Source: Acanthochlamys bracteata
Taxonomy: Eukaryota > Streptophyta > Magnoliopsida > Pandanales > Velloziaceae
Assembly: GCA_019914995.1 (NCBI GenBank)
Contig: CM034127.1
Span: 2,294,001 to 2,358,000, forward strand
Direction of reading: 5' to 3'
DNA length: 64,000 nucleotides
The notes beneath the pieces are model-generated. The model had not been told where the DNA came from. It ran no database searches and worked only from the letters and a program-made list of their open reading frames with translations. Below are positions 47,901-60,300 of the stretch, piece after piece; the first letter of the stretch is position 1, and every line of letters begins with the position of its first letter. Both the position numbers and the translations under genes were made by a program.

Positions 47901-50856
47901 AAAGGTTAAAAGAAAGACATAAATTGGTGCCTTTCAGGTTGTAAGAGGCAAGCCAAGACCAAGAACAAGGACAAAAAAGGGAGGAAAGATAGGTCCGAAC
48001 CTTTTTGCCGAAGTCATACGCTTGATCTAAAAGACATGAATATTCCAAGTCTTCACAGCACTTTTGAAGTGATGATAAGGGTTCATTGAAGTACACAGGA
48101 AGGCAAACACGAGTAAGGTCTTTTCCAATGTTATCCTTGATAATGGACCAAAGACTCACACTTCTCTCTTTTTCAATGGGTTTGGGCAACTTCTGACGTC
48201 GTCTTATCGAAGAAGAAGCATCAAGGGTCTGCATTGCTTCAGAATCACACAAAATCCTTTCTCTGCTGGTCTCATCAGCAAGTTCCTTGGTCACTGTTGG
48301 GGACACGCATGACGCACTCGAATAAATGAAATTGTCCATTGTGTCAAAAAAACAAGGATCATCTTCATCAGACAATTCTTCAAGATCTTGCTTTTCTACC
48401 TCATCAGACGATTCAGTTGTACTGTATTCTGTTCAAAGTAGAAAATGTAGAAAAAGAGGAGTTGCATCACTACCACTAAGCAATCAATTCAAATTTTTAT
48501 ATGATTACATACAAAAAGCTCAAAGGAATCTAAGGAAGCCATGTAGAATACAACTATCTCTCTGCCTCCTGAACACTATGAATCTTATGCATAATTTATG
48601 AACATCATTCAACATTTAGATAGGAATACACAAGGAAAACTACTAGCAACTTTGAGGTAAAAAAGAGCAAGCCTCCTTTCAAAGTTTATGATCAGAATGA
48701 AGGTTGCCACTCGCTACATCATGGATTCAAAAGCATACTAGCAACTGCATCAAACATATAATTTTCAAATAATTAGTAAACATATACAAACCATGCATAA
48801 TAGCTCCATAAGGTTTCTGCAAATTTCTCTAATATCATACAATATACACAAACATTTTAAGATAAAAAGTGCAGAAGTAGGACAAGAACATTGAAGAAAG
48901 TTATCTCCTTCCAAGATAGAAAGAAGCATCTTCCTTTAGGCGTCTGCCATAGACATTCAAGACTCCATCACAACGTTAAGCAGACATCTAAATAAATATT
49001 GAACATTAAGCAACTCAAAGAAAATTAAAAACTGGTGGAGATAATTTAAACTTAATTAAGCAATTTAATCTGTCTATAAAGTGCAGACTCCACCACTGAG
49101 TTTACCATGAGCAGAACCGGAGAGCTCCTGTTTCAATAACTGCAACGGGGCCTCATTACTTCTCAAGCTTCCATTGGCTTCCTGCATGGAAAATATGAAC
49201 CTCTAAGACATTCAACCAGCAAATTAGAGCCACAATAAGGATCAATGTGAAACTGAAAATGTTAAAGGAGAAGACAAATCTTGTTGAGAATCCATAAAAG
49301 CAAATTCCACACTGAAACAAGGCTAAAACAATCTCATCAATAGATCTTTGCAGATCTCTACGGTAGAAGTAAGCAACGTAATCCAAAAAGGTGACAAAAG
49401 AAATGCCAAATATTTGTTCGGAATTGTAACAAAAGCAGAAATGTACCTCCAACTGCTCCTGACTAGTGCTTAACAAGGTTAGCTGCTCTTCATAATGGTT
49501 GGCCAACTGTCTATGCACCTCTGAGAATTCTGACTGCATAATCCGCTCACATTCCTGAATCAGTTCCTCATGAAGTCCCTCTGCACGCAAACGATCCCTA
49601 AGCCTTAGAGTTGAAAAAGCAACATCATCATAGCTGATGGGTATCTTGCCATGTACAGCATAAGAACATCTCGCAGAGATCAATGCCTCAATCCAAGCTA
49701 CACGGTCTTTACTAGATTCAGATCTCAATTGAAGCGTCTTCTTGGCAGAGAATATATAGAATCTGCGGTCGTCAGACTTGCTTTCACGAAAAGATGAAAT
49801 CTGGAGACAAGTAAAAAAAACAAGGCTAAATTGTAATATGGAAACAGCAGGTGGATTGCTGCAAACAAGATTTACCAATTGTCAACACTAATTATGCTTC
49901 CAGAAACAGACGGACAATGAAAGTCACTAAGCACATATTTGAAAAGATAATTTTAATGCAAGCCATCAAAAAAACACCATACGCGACCACAAGCTCAAAT
50001 TGACAAGCAAACTTTCAGGATAAGTCCAAACATTCAACATATACCTTTTCATCAAATTTCGAATACTTGCATCTTGTTTGTTTTCATCAACTTGAAATAA
50101 AATGCAATAAAGCTACTATCAAGTTTTGATTTCTAGAGAAATCCAAAAAATTAGCTTTTATATTCAAACTCAAGATCAGGTATAAAGAAATCTCAATTCT
50201 CAATTTCTATGAAAATCTATAATAGTAATCTGAGAAAAGCCTTTTATAGTGGTCAGGGTCACCAAAAATAAAAGATGCCTAACAAGCTGTACTGCTGAGA
50301 TCGCTTTCTTCCACCAAAGGCGAAACAATACTACAGAGGGAACCAGGAATCCCTCCAACCATAGATCGGGAAATAGGAATCAGCTCAGCCGAAATAGCGT
50401 AATCTAAATCCAGAACAATCCAAATATAAGGGCTTTGCCTTTGTTCTCCAGCAATCAGCAAAACACCCGATCAAAAAATTACAGTCAAACAAGGCCAATG
50501 GTGAAATGTTTGTACAAAAAATCTCTTCCCCAACCAGTAGAAGGCAACATACAGAAAAATGGTAGGCTTTATGAAATAGTTGATGTGATCTGGTTTATTA
50601 AAAAGGTCCCAGAAACTGAAAAACTAAAGCCAGCCAAGCACTGACGATGACCCCACGGTTCCCTGCTGCACTCACTTGTACCAATCGCGTACGCTATACA
50701 GGAAATAGATAAGAGATCCAGAGAAAATTTGGCAGATGATGCACCAGAGATGGCGATAGATTTGGTTAAAAGTAGTACCAATTTTTATTTATCCCCCTGA
50801 TTCTCTCCCTATATATAGTAAAATTGTCGATCCATCTTCCCGCCCACTCAACACGA

Positions 50857-50909
<53 letters not shown>

Positions 50910-51609
50910 GAAATGAAGAATTTGTTTCATTTATCACAAAGATCTGAGAAATTTGATCCAGCGGTTGCTTAAACTAAGAATACGAGTATTGAGATGAATT
51001 TTTAGAATAAATTTCGAATAGTCTGCTTATGAAATTGATCCAACATTGAAACACAAAAACAAAATTCCCTAACTATCTCCGGCAAAAGAAACCAAAGAAA
51101 TAGACTACTGGAGAATATGCAATTCGTTGATTTGTTCTAAGTCATGTTGATGAATGATGACTGAATGTCTATCTGAATGTTGACAATGAATAAAAAATAA
51201 AAAATAAACTCGATACTTTTTAACTCCTGATCCGGTGATCCGCTGCAATTTGCAAGCACAAATAGAAGAAGAGTACCTTGATATGAACGAGAGGGCCAAC
51301 GAGAGCAGTGCCACGAAGTACATGATTATTGCTAATGCTGTTGTTGTTAATAGTGTTGTTCTTCTCGGTTATTTCGGAGGAGCGGCGGCGGATCTTAGAA
51401 TAAGAAAGTAAACCATCACGGCGGAGAGAGAACCACCGAGATCTCCAACCTTTACCAAAATTAGTCCACTTGTACAACACACCGGCAACAGCTGAATCAT
51501 GTTCCGGTTGAAGAAATGCGATGCAATCAGCTCGGTTATCCGGCGATTCATCGTCGTCGTCAGGTAGGTTGGGGCATTCGACCGCGATGCAGCAGAGCTG
51601 GTGATGCAT
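44926..51609 (-). CDS. ORP: ORP1-type oxysterol-binding protein-related protein (PH plus ORD)
   Basis: Ten minus-strand exons (51609-51277, 49800-49447, 49181-49106, 48428-48001, 47396-47241, 46519-46352, 46260-46120, 46043-45828, 45722-45609, 45123-44926) total 2184 nt, giving 727 residues with matching phases. A pleckstrin-homology domain spans about 42-155 ([20 protein letters not shown], then [18 protein letters not shown]). A coiled helical region follows, then an acidic FFAT-like stretch [12 protein letters not shown] (275-286). The lipid-binding ORD runs from about 325 to 700 ([39 protein letters not shown]) and has the family fingerprint as SEKVSHHPT. Such proteins move sterols or phosphoinositides at ER contact sites. 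The start at 51609 (MHHQLCC) resembles Arabidopsis ORP1 members; an in-frame ATG at 51645 would add 12 residues. Confidence 0.92.
50856..50910. repeat. (AAT)n(ATT)n perfect inverted microsatellite in ORP intron 1
   Basis: A run of AAT units passes directly into ATT units, so the two halves are self-complementary and could form a hairpin of roughly 20-25 bp. It lies within the first ORP intron. Confidence 0.85.
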
Positions 51610-51676
51610 CTCCCTCCCTCCACCACCACCACGACGACGCCGCATCAGCTCAGCTGCTGCAGCTGCTTTCCTCCTA

Positions 51677-51712
51677 TAATAACAACAGCAACAGCAACAG
51701 CAACAGCAACAC
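51677..51712. repeat. CAACAG hexanucleotide repeat upstream of the ORP start
   Basis: About five CAACAG units (TTGCTG on the gene strand) lie in the probable 5' UTR. Read in frame with the protein they would give a run of cysteines, but that extension has no ATG above it and is closed by a stop, so it is not part of the protein. A GA/CT repeat lies further upstream at about 51753-51770. Confidence 0.75.
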
Positions 51713-52219
51713 AATCATAGATCATTTATAGATCAGAGCAGAAATTAACACAGAGAGAGAGAGAGAGAGAGTGGAGATTTGGGAGAAGTTGGTGAGGTGG
51801 TTTTTATTTTAAGGGAGAGAACAGGGAGATCCAGGTTGGGCTGTCAAGGCAGGCAGAGAAAGAGAGACCGAGGCAGTGCTGCAACGAAGAGTAGAGAACG
51901 CGTGTTAACGTAAATATATACAAATTTAATAGTAAACACCTTTTATTATTTCCTTTCTCTTTCTTTTTTTCTTTGTTTTTTTCCAAAAAGATATCACATA
52001 TAGTTACATACAGATACAAATCCCTGTTCCACAACAGTGTCAGTGCGCGTTCATCCGTACTTAAAGAGCTATTTTTATTTTAAATAAATATTTATTTTAT
52101 TTATAATATAAAATTTCTAAAATTGAAATGTAGAAATAAAATTTAAATATAACTTTTTTAATTTAAAAGAATAAAAATTTTAAAACAATTTATTTAAATT
52201 TTTTAATTTGGAGTACCAG

Positions 52220-52765
52220 AAATTCGATAATAATTCATATTTTTGAATCGAATCGATTTATATAATAATTAAAACAAATTATTTAATTTTAATTCGATTA
52301 TATAGTTATATGAGTTTAAATTATCAATTATAATTTAATTTATTTAATAATTAGATTAAATTCAATCATTTATTTAATAATTAAAATTACTTAAATAAAA
52401 TTATAAATATTATTTTTTAATAATTATATATATATATTATTAATTATAATATATTTAAAAGTAAAATATGAGTTTTGATAAAAATTTTGTAAATTAAAAA
52501 AAGTAGTAAAATTATGCTAAATATATTTATATAAAATAAATTCAAATTTTATATTATTATTTTAATATTTTTAATTATTAAATATTATATATTATATATA
52601 TAATTATATATATTAAATATGTCAATTTATGCTATATTTTAATATTTTTTAATTACTAATTTTTTTGAATTGATCTAAAATTGATCTGAATTTGATTAAA
52701 GTCTGATCCAAATTTGATTTTTTGGATTAATTCTGAATCGAATTCGTCGGAAACTACCACCTCTA
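52220..52765. mobile_element. Decayed element of the GGTGGNAATTT family, copy 1
   Basis: On the minus strand the right end reads AGAGGTGGTAGTTTCCGACG, then GAATTCGATTCAGAATTAAT. The left side contains GAATCGAATCGATTTATATA. The interior shares TTTAATAATTAAAATTA and TTTTTAATTATTAA blocks with the copy at 55552. Confidence 0.35.
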
Positions 52766-55551
52766 TCACAAAATATCTCTTATACATGAGTTATTTATCC
52801 TCTTTATTTTAATTTAATTTTTTAAAATTTTATATAAATTATTTATAATATTTAAAATTTTAAAATTATAAACAATTTTATGTGATAAAATTTTATTATA
52901 ATATTTCTTTAATATAAAAAAGTATTTAAAAATATTTTTATTTCATTTTTTTAAAAAAACTACTTCGAGATATCTACTGTATAAAAGCTTTCACATCATT
53001 GAAATTATATTGTAATATAGATTTTATTATATTATATTTCTGACTATTTTTGCTTAATTCATGCCATTGAGCTCTTTCGTTAGATGTTAACTTCAATCAA
53101 CATCATAGTGCACAAAATATTCTAATACCAAGAAATAGACAGTCTCTATCATTGGTGTATGATTAACGTGGTTCTTCTGTGGAAATGCAGATTTCTGTTT
53201 GACTAACTGTTGGATGGTGGTCCATTTAGTCTATATTTGAGAGAACTAAAAAAAATTTGTTATAATTGTTTATTTCATAATAAAATTTTTAATATTTTAT
53301 AATTTTTTTAAATTTTTAATAAAAGTGTTTTTATATCATAAAATTTTATTATTAATTAATATTTTTAATTAATTTCATATCGTACGGAAACTTTTTTTTT
53401 TTCATAGAATTGTTATTAGAAAGAGCACGATGATAAGTTTGGTTACCGGATTGGATCCCAAAAAATCAAAATATCCTTTCGAGTAAATTCACAACTGGGT
53501 AATTTGGGTTCTACAATTACGCAGCAAGTCGGAATTTAACACACAGCATATTTTTAAAAATATTTTAAAATTTTTTATTTAAAAAATAATAAAATCTTAA
53601 ATTAATAATTGTTATATTTTAAAATTTTTAAATAAATTTTATAAAAAAATATTTTAAACTTTATTAAAAATAATAAAATAAAATTTAAGCGTGTGATATT
53701 TAAAAGTGTGATATTTGAAAATTATTTTCAAGACTTCAAATTTTTGACCGTACTGATTACTTTAATATAAAGAGCGATTTACAACCATAGTGATGAACTT
53801 TTATCTAGTAATCTGATATGATTTTGCAAAAGCACGCAAGTTTTGATCCATAACACCTGTTTTTAGAAATAAATTTGTGTCGATTGTAGAGTTCAATCTA
53901 AAATCAATCAACAATAAAAATATATTGAATTAAATTTTATAAATATCCACTCCTCTAGCCCTATCTTTCGCCTAGGTGGGGAGGAGGCCTATTTGCAGCT
54001 TATTTTAAAATTATCGACAAATATATGGCGCTCATTTTTTAACATTACAGATTTGCTCTTAGACAAAGGAGCCTTAAAAAATATGTACACAATTTTTGAC
54101 ATGAAGAACTGAAGTGGGTCACAATAACATATTAAAATTTTGTAATATTTATTTGGAAGCAACTATAAAGACGTGTTTATTTATCAATCGAAATTTATTT
54201 TTTAAATTTTATTTTTAATATAAAATAAAATTTTTTATTAATTTTCAAATTTTAGTTTTAAAATTTACTTTTATTACAAAACATATATATTTATTTTTTC
54301 ATTAAATATCTTAAACTTAAATTGTTTAATTTATTTTAAAATACACTCTAAATGTAGGTGTATTATAATTAGATTTGTTTCATCTGATTTATTATAATAT
54401 TATAAGACGAATTTGTAGTTTATTCTAAATTCAATTGATATTAAAAATGTGTGCTCTTTTTAAATACTATCTCAAAATTATAAATGAACAATATAAAAAA
54501 TGAAGTATCTTAAATAGCAAATAATTTATCCAACCATACAAAATCAACGTAGTGCTATTATCATTAAGCAGTCAAAGAACATGTTAAACACGGTTGATAT
54601 AGAAAATGAGCAGTAAGATCAAAATTGTCCAACATTGAAAAACCACATTTTCAGAGACAACTACAGAAACGAACCTGACCAAACATGGTCTCGCCGCTTT
54701 CAGCTTTTAGGAGACGACATAAATCGAACCCAACAAACAAACTGCTCAACCGGTCGTTTAGAGACGATCAAAATGTGCCAAACAAATTTAGCTGGACTTC
54801 GACATTATTACAGTACTGTTATTTATATTTTTCTGGTTTAACTTTACATCAAAACTAACCAAAATTTAATGGTGCCAAAAGCAATGGCTAGCATATCGAA
54901 CATGTGAAAATATAATAATAATAATAACTGTTGCGGTCGACTTGGTTCTATATGGACCGTTGGTTCTTTTCTGTTTGATGAATTTTCGCTTTCACCTCGT
55001 CTATCCCACGAGCTGTTACGGAGTTGGTATGCATTAGCAATTTTATGACTTTAAGGGTTTGTTATTTTGCACATATAAATTATTTTTTTACTAAAAACTT
55101 ATTTTTAATTACAAAAAACATAAAAAATTACTTTCAGCTTATTTTTTAGTACAAACATAATAAACCAATTTCAACAATAATATTTTTAATAATTTATTTT
55201 TAAAAATTCACTTTCAAAATTTTATTTTTAAAGCCAAAAAAATGCATAAACGGAACAATTGGACTCATTGCATAAGTTTGAACTTATTTATTTAAAAAGA
55301 CATTTAAAAGTTTAAAAAATTTTTTAAAATAATTTAATTTTTAATTTTTTATTAAACAATTATATATATATATATATATAAATTGAAATTTACATATGAA
55401 CTGAAAATTCGGATATTTCTAAGTGTTGCAAATCAAAAAGTAGTTTTATAGCAAGCTTGCTTCTGACTCAATAGCTACTTAGATCGTAGATAAAATAATA
55501 ATGACAATAAGAGATGTGTTTATCTATGCAATGATATTTTTATGTGGAAAT

Positions 55552-56004
55552 TAGGGGTAGCAATTTAGATTCATCGGTTTCAGATCGACATATATAATAG
55601 TCGGATCAAAATCTGTCAATTCTAATTTAATCTATTTAATATATAGATCAAATTTGGATTAATTTATTTAATAATTAAAATTAATTATAATAATAATATA
55701 TAAAAATAATTTATTATCTTATATCTAAAAAGAAAAAATTTTAATTTTAATAAAATCTATTAATTAAGTAAATTGATTTAAAAAAATATAATAAGTTAAT
55801 TAAAAATTGATATTATTTTTTTTAAATATTTTTAATTATTAATAATATATATTATATAAATAATTATATGAGTTAAATAGATTTATTTTAGGTCAATTTT
55901 AAATTGCTTCAAATTCAATTAACGTCTGATTCAGACTCAATTTTTTGATCGATTTTGAATCTAATTTATGCGTCAAATTCTGTCAAAAATTGACACTTAT
56001 GGTG
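55552..56004. mobile_element. Element of the GGGGTGGCAATTT family, copy 2
   Basis: The left end is AGGGGTAGCAATTTAGATTC, followed by CGGTTTCAGATCGAC. The right end on the minus strand is ATAAGTGTCAATTTTTGACA, followed by GAATTTGACGCATAAATTAG. The two ends are imperfect inverted copies. The interior is A/T-rich with no open frame, about 450 bp in all. Confidence 0.45.
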
Positions 56005-56034
56005 GAAATTACGAGAAAATAATTCTTGCGGTGA

Positions 56035-56270
56035 CCCAATTGAAAATAATTTTTTTAAATTTTTTTATTTCATATTTTTTAATACATATTTTCTAATTAT
56101 TTAGAAATTTTATTTAAAATTTTAAAAAATATAAAAAAATTTTAAATAGTAAAATTTTTTTATTAAATTTTTTTATTTTTTTAAAATTAAAAAAATAAAA
56201 CTTATTTTTTAAAAAAATTAAAATATTTTTCGTTTCAAAAAAATTCTATATCATAAGTACTACCAAACGC
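56035..56270. mobile_element. AT-rich CGTTTG-family element, about 235 bp
   Basis: The right end is AAGTACTACCAAACG, matching the CCAAACG end of other copies; the left end is decayed (TTGAAAATAATTTTTTTAAA). Confidence 0.4.
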
Positions 56271-57373
56271 TCTGCACGCGCCGACATGTTGTCCGAGTGT
56301 TGGCCCCACCGTACCAAAGTTTGAAGCCACCAACCTACTTCATAGGTTGCTAGCTAACATAGAGCTATAAAGCCACAGCATCGCATTGGAGGCACGTTGT
56401 TGTTGATGGTAGGGTAGCACTAAACTAAGCAAGCGTTCGTGCCGTTTCAACGAGTTTGTGCGCAAACACTTGAAACAAAGGTGTGATGAAGATTATTAAC
56501 CCCCCCATAAAAAAACCAATTGAACAAAGTTTTGTAGTACAAAGATGACATGTTTTTAGTGTCCCCACTTTGTGATAATCTAACTCAACTTTCTTTCTGT
56601 AGAGAGGAGAGAATGGATCTGCCAAGCTAGACTTTCAAAATTCCTTATGTGCAAAGCTCGCAATTAATCTTGCCATTGGAGGCGAGGTTTTACCAACAAA
56701 CTTGCAAAACTGAGTGGAATTATGAGCTCTACAAGAGGCCTTGCGCCTCTGTCTGCTTGTTGGTAGAAAGAAGCACCAGCAATCGCATTTCTGGTCAAAG
56801 ACAAGAATCTCAGTTAATTTGAGTTTAAACCACTTTATCTATTTTAATAATTATTTTGAATTTCACTATCACTTTCATATTAAATTTTATTTTTGCTAAA
56901 ACTTCAATATATTACTTTGAATCTAATCCTGCTGAATTTTATTTTTCATCAAATTTTACTCTGAAATTAAAGCACTCTTGGTGTAACAATGCGAAAACTC
57001 CAAAGTCCTAGAGTCCTCGGCACACCAACTCATGTGCCTAATATCAACTTCTGTTGTATTTTCATTTTGAACAACAAAGCTCTGTGTATGTCTACAGCAA
57101 GTCTTTGTAGTCTTGGCGTATATCTATTGATTAAGAACTATTTTCAATGGGCACCCGAGATGTCAACAGCGATTCCCTACATAGGCATTGTTGTATTCAA
57201 GCCACCGTCGGCAGTTGTACATAATGAAACCTTTTCTTTTTCGTTTTTTGAGGAAAGCCATATAATGAAACCTATCACTAAAGCATTACACGTTCCAACT
57301 ACTAAAGGAAAAACCAAGCTTGCCACACTACAAATTAGTTTCTTGGAATTATGCTCCTGAAGTACATTGTCAT

Positions 57374-60300
57374 TCACATGCTTGATGCTTCTTGTCCTTT
57401 GATTTTAGTACTTTGAAGTGAACCATGGGGCTTGTAAACACGGCAAAGGCTTTCAATTCCTCCAGATAGTATCTAAACACATGCACAATACTGGGATATT
57501 TTCTTAGCTAAGAAGTATTCATGCAATAACAATTAACAAATGATTTGGGATCCAATCGCAGAACGAAGACAAATCCCAACTTATTATATGCAGACAAAGA
57601 CGAGCAATCCCACTCACGAGTAACTTCCTGGAAACTGCACTCTTGGTGGCAACATAAATCCTCTAATTTCTCGTCAAGTCGTATCATGATCTATAACATT
57701 GTTTAAGGTTAAGAGAAATGGCAGATAACTAAATCAAAATGATTAAAAGTCATATGCATACTTCGAAACCACAAGCCAAGCAGCGCCCATACGCAGGGGT
57801 GGTTGGCCTTTCCAAAGAAAGGTTAGTGGTTCAACTGATCACCGGCTTACGTAATTTTCCTTTTAGATAAGTTTATTTTCAAATAGTTCAAAAATATATT
57901 TGGGCACAATTATGCTGTCAGCATCTACCTATACTGCATTACTGCTTCTTTTAAAACAAAGACAGATGTAAAACTTGCTCCACGCCTCACCTTCAAAATT
58001 TTATTTCTTCGTACATAACTCGAACTGACAAGACCACCGCAAACATTTACGGGCAGTAAATATCCATCCACCAAAAAGAATCCAATGGTTTGATTCGATC
58101 TATAATGTAAAACAAGAGCAAGTGGGATTTAAGCCTAATTTTAAATCTGATACTACAAAATCACTGATCTTTTGAAATGCGTTCTCCAATATTCAAATGA
58201 AACCTATCGCAACTAGAAACCAAAAAAAGAATCCAGTTCACATCTTTGGTTCACAAAGATTATGGCTGAACAGATTATCTCCAAGCTCGAATGCACAAAG
58301 TCTAGCGCCCTACTACATAAAGTTAATACATAGTCAGGCTTGTCAAGTCTCAGTCATTGCAGCAGGTTGGATATAGATGTAATCTCCTTCAATGCTCTTT
58401 CAGGCGAACAACCAATCCCGTGGACTGACTTAACTCTCAAAAGAAACATTCATGACGTGGTGAGCCTGGCGGCTAAGGTCGTCTGTCTTGTACTGTTAAC
58501 TGCAACCAGGTCTCCTTTAGTAACTACACCAGCTCCCCTATGCTTGAATCGACATGGAGCAAAGCAGGCATCCAAGGAGTTGCATTCCTCAAAAAATGTA
58601 TTTACGCCATAAAATAGACAACATACTTTTCAAAACACAACTCTCATTTTAGGTGTCACATGCAAATCATGCTTACAAAAATAGTTCCTAGGACATGAAT
58701 CATGATAACTAAAAATACATGAGAGATATTGCTTACATTAATAATACCAATATAATAATAACTCAGTATAGCGTACAGATTGAAAGGCTGGCATGCTTTA
58801 GCTATTCATGTTTAAGAATATAGCCATATCATATCATCCAAATATAATAATTTCTCCAACAGATGCACTCAAACATGATAGTTTAATTTTTTTCCTCGAC
58901 TTCTGTATCAAGTGAACCCAACGTATACGGGTGGAATTGAGGGAACACCCCTTTTACTTCCTTCTGTTCGCTCTAATAGTAATATAGATCAAGATCTCTT
59001 TGAAATATTATTCATAGCTAGAAAATAGATCTAGCATCTTAAATCTGATGTGAACTGTTTATGTGGTGTCTCCTAGATAGCACGCAGCTTCAGACGTTCT
59101 CCAAAGGTACTATCTGCAGGTCAGCTAGCTAAACAGTACCAAGAGTTGAGTTTTGGAACATCTGTCATCTTACATACTAGACATGTTTAAAAAATTTCAC
59201 CGAAACCTGGACAAAAGACGCATAATATCCAGATCATGACAAGTTTTTCCTTCAAGACGCTAACCAAGCAACTACGCACACCGTGCAAAACCATATACCT
59301 CTAACGGTTTGCTCATATAATGAAGCATGTTAGGGATTATGAATAATCACAAGTGAAGCTTTTCCAAGGACTACCTGCAGTGGTCTTCCAAATAATTGGG
59401 AAGTTCAAATATTTACCAGAAACTTCATTGCTGGCAGACCTGTACACCACCAGTAACAGTTGCCTGTGGGAAGACCAAGCCCTTGGAAGACCAAGTCCTT
59501 CTGCCTATCATATGCCCAAGTTCAAGATCATTAGGATAGGATTCCCACAGCAAATGACTGGTACAACAATCAAGTCAGAAATCATCTGTAATTGAAAGGC
59601 CTTTTTTTTTGTTTATTTTGCATTGTGCACACCTGTACAGCGCCATGATTTAGGAACAAACTGGTAAGAATATCTATAGAGACTCACCTATTCTCTGTTA
59701 GCTCAAAAGAAAATAACTTCTCAACTGACTATTTTACATTGCTATAGTTTAGTTTCTCTCTGGAAAAGAACCATCATTCCTGCAAAAATGTCAACAGTAT
59801 CCTGCATATTGCAAACTGTTCTTGAACAGAGAACTTCTTTGATTACAAGCTAAATCACATCCGCTATTATCAGATGCTTTACATGTTTGTTTATAAATTT
59901 TTTTTTGGTGTTTTCCAACCAGAAACAAGACATTATTAGGAACAGTATCTAAAACAGCTTGTTAAGGCTTTTGTGTAAGCGTAAATCTTCCAGGATCATT
60001 TTATATAATGGACCACTGATAATCGACATTAGCTTAAGTACTTCTATCTGAGAACCGAAAGCAAAATATTTCCAAACAACACATCATGTGGCGCTCTAAT
60101 TTACTTCTCTTGTGAACCAATTGTTCTAAATCAGTTTAAGCAAATCATCTAAGAATAGATGGTACATTCAGCAGGATCCAATAAAAACGGTTATTGATCC
60201 TGGATTCTAGAACAACAGAGTAGAAGAGTGACTTTTACAGAAGCACTATTCCATCCATTCTATGAGCATCAATATTCACCAATTGAATCATTATTGAGAT

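Larger units (their letters stand above)
51771..57373. other. AT-rich repeat-dominated intergenic stretch
   Basis: The ORP promoter occupies the left end. Beyond about 52050 the DNA is extremely A+T rich: diverged copies of the CGTTTG family (about 53222-53400, 53541-53720, 56035-56270) and two elements with ends resembling GGGGTGGCAATTT (about 52220-52765 and 55552-56004). No gene is supported. Open frames at 54635-54841 and, on the minus strand, 56425-56625 have no recognisable family. Confidence 0.45.

Noticed and set aside
51610-51714. Poly-cysteine N-terminal extension of the ORP frame
   Set aside because: It comes from a TTGCTG repeat, its upper part has no ATG and is closed by a TGA just upstream; the family-like start MHHQLCC is at 51609.
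56425-56625. Minus-strand open frame with a hydrophobic segment
   Set aside because: No relatives recognised and no supporting signals; likely chance.
57880-57960. Short minus-strand segment reading VDADSIIVPKYIFELF, recalling the DxD motif of GT8 glycosyltransferases
   Set aside because: Only about 17 codons between stops, no convincing flanking exons; probably coincidence.
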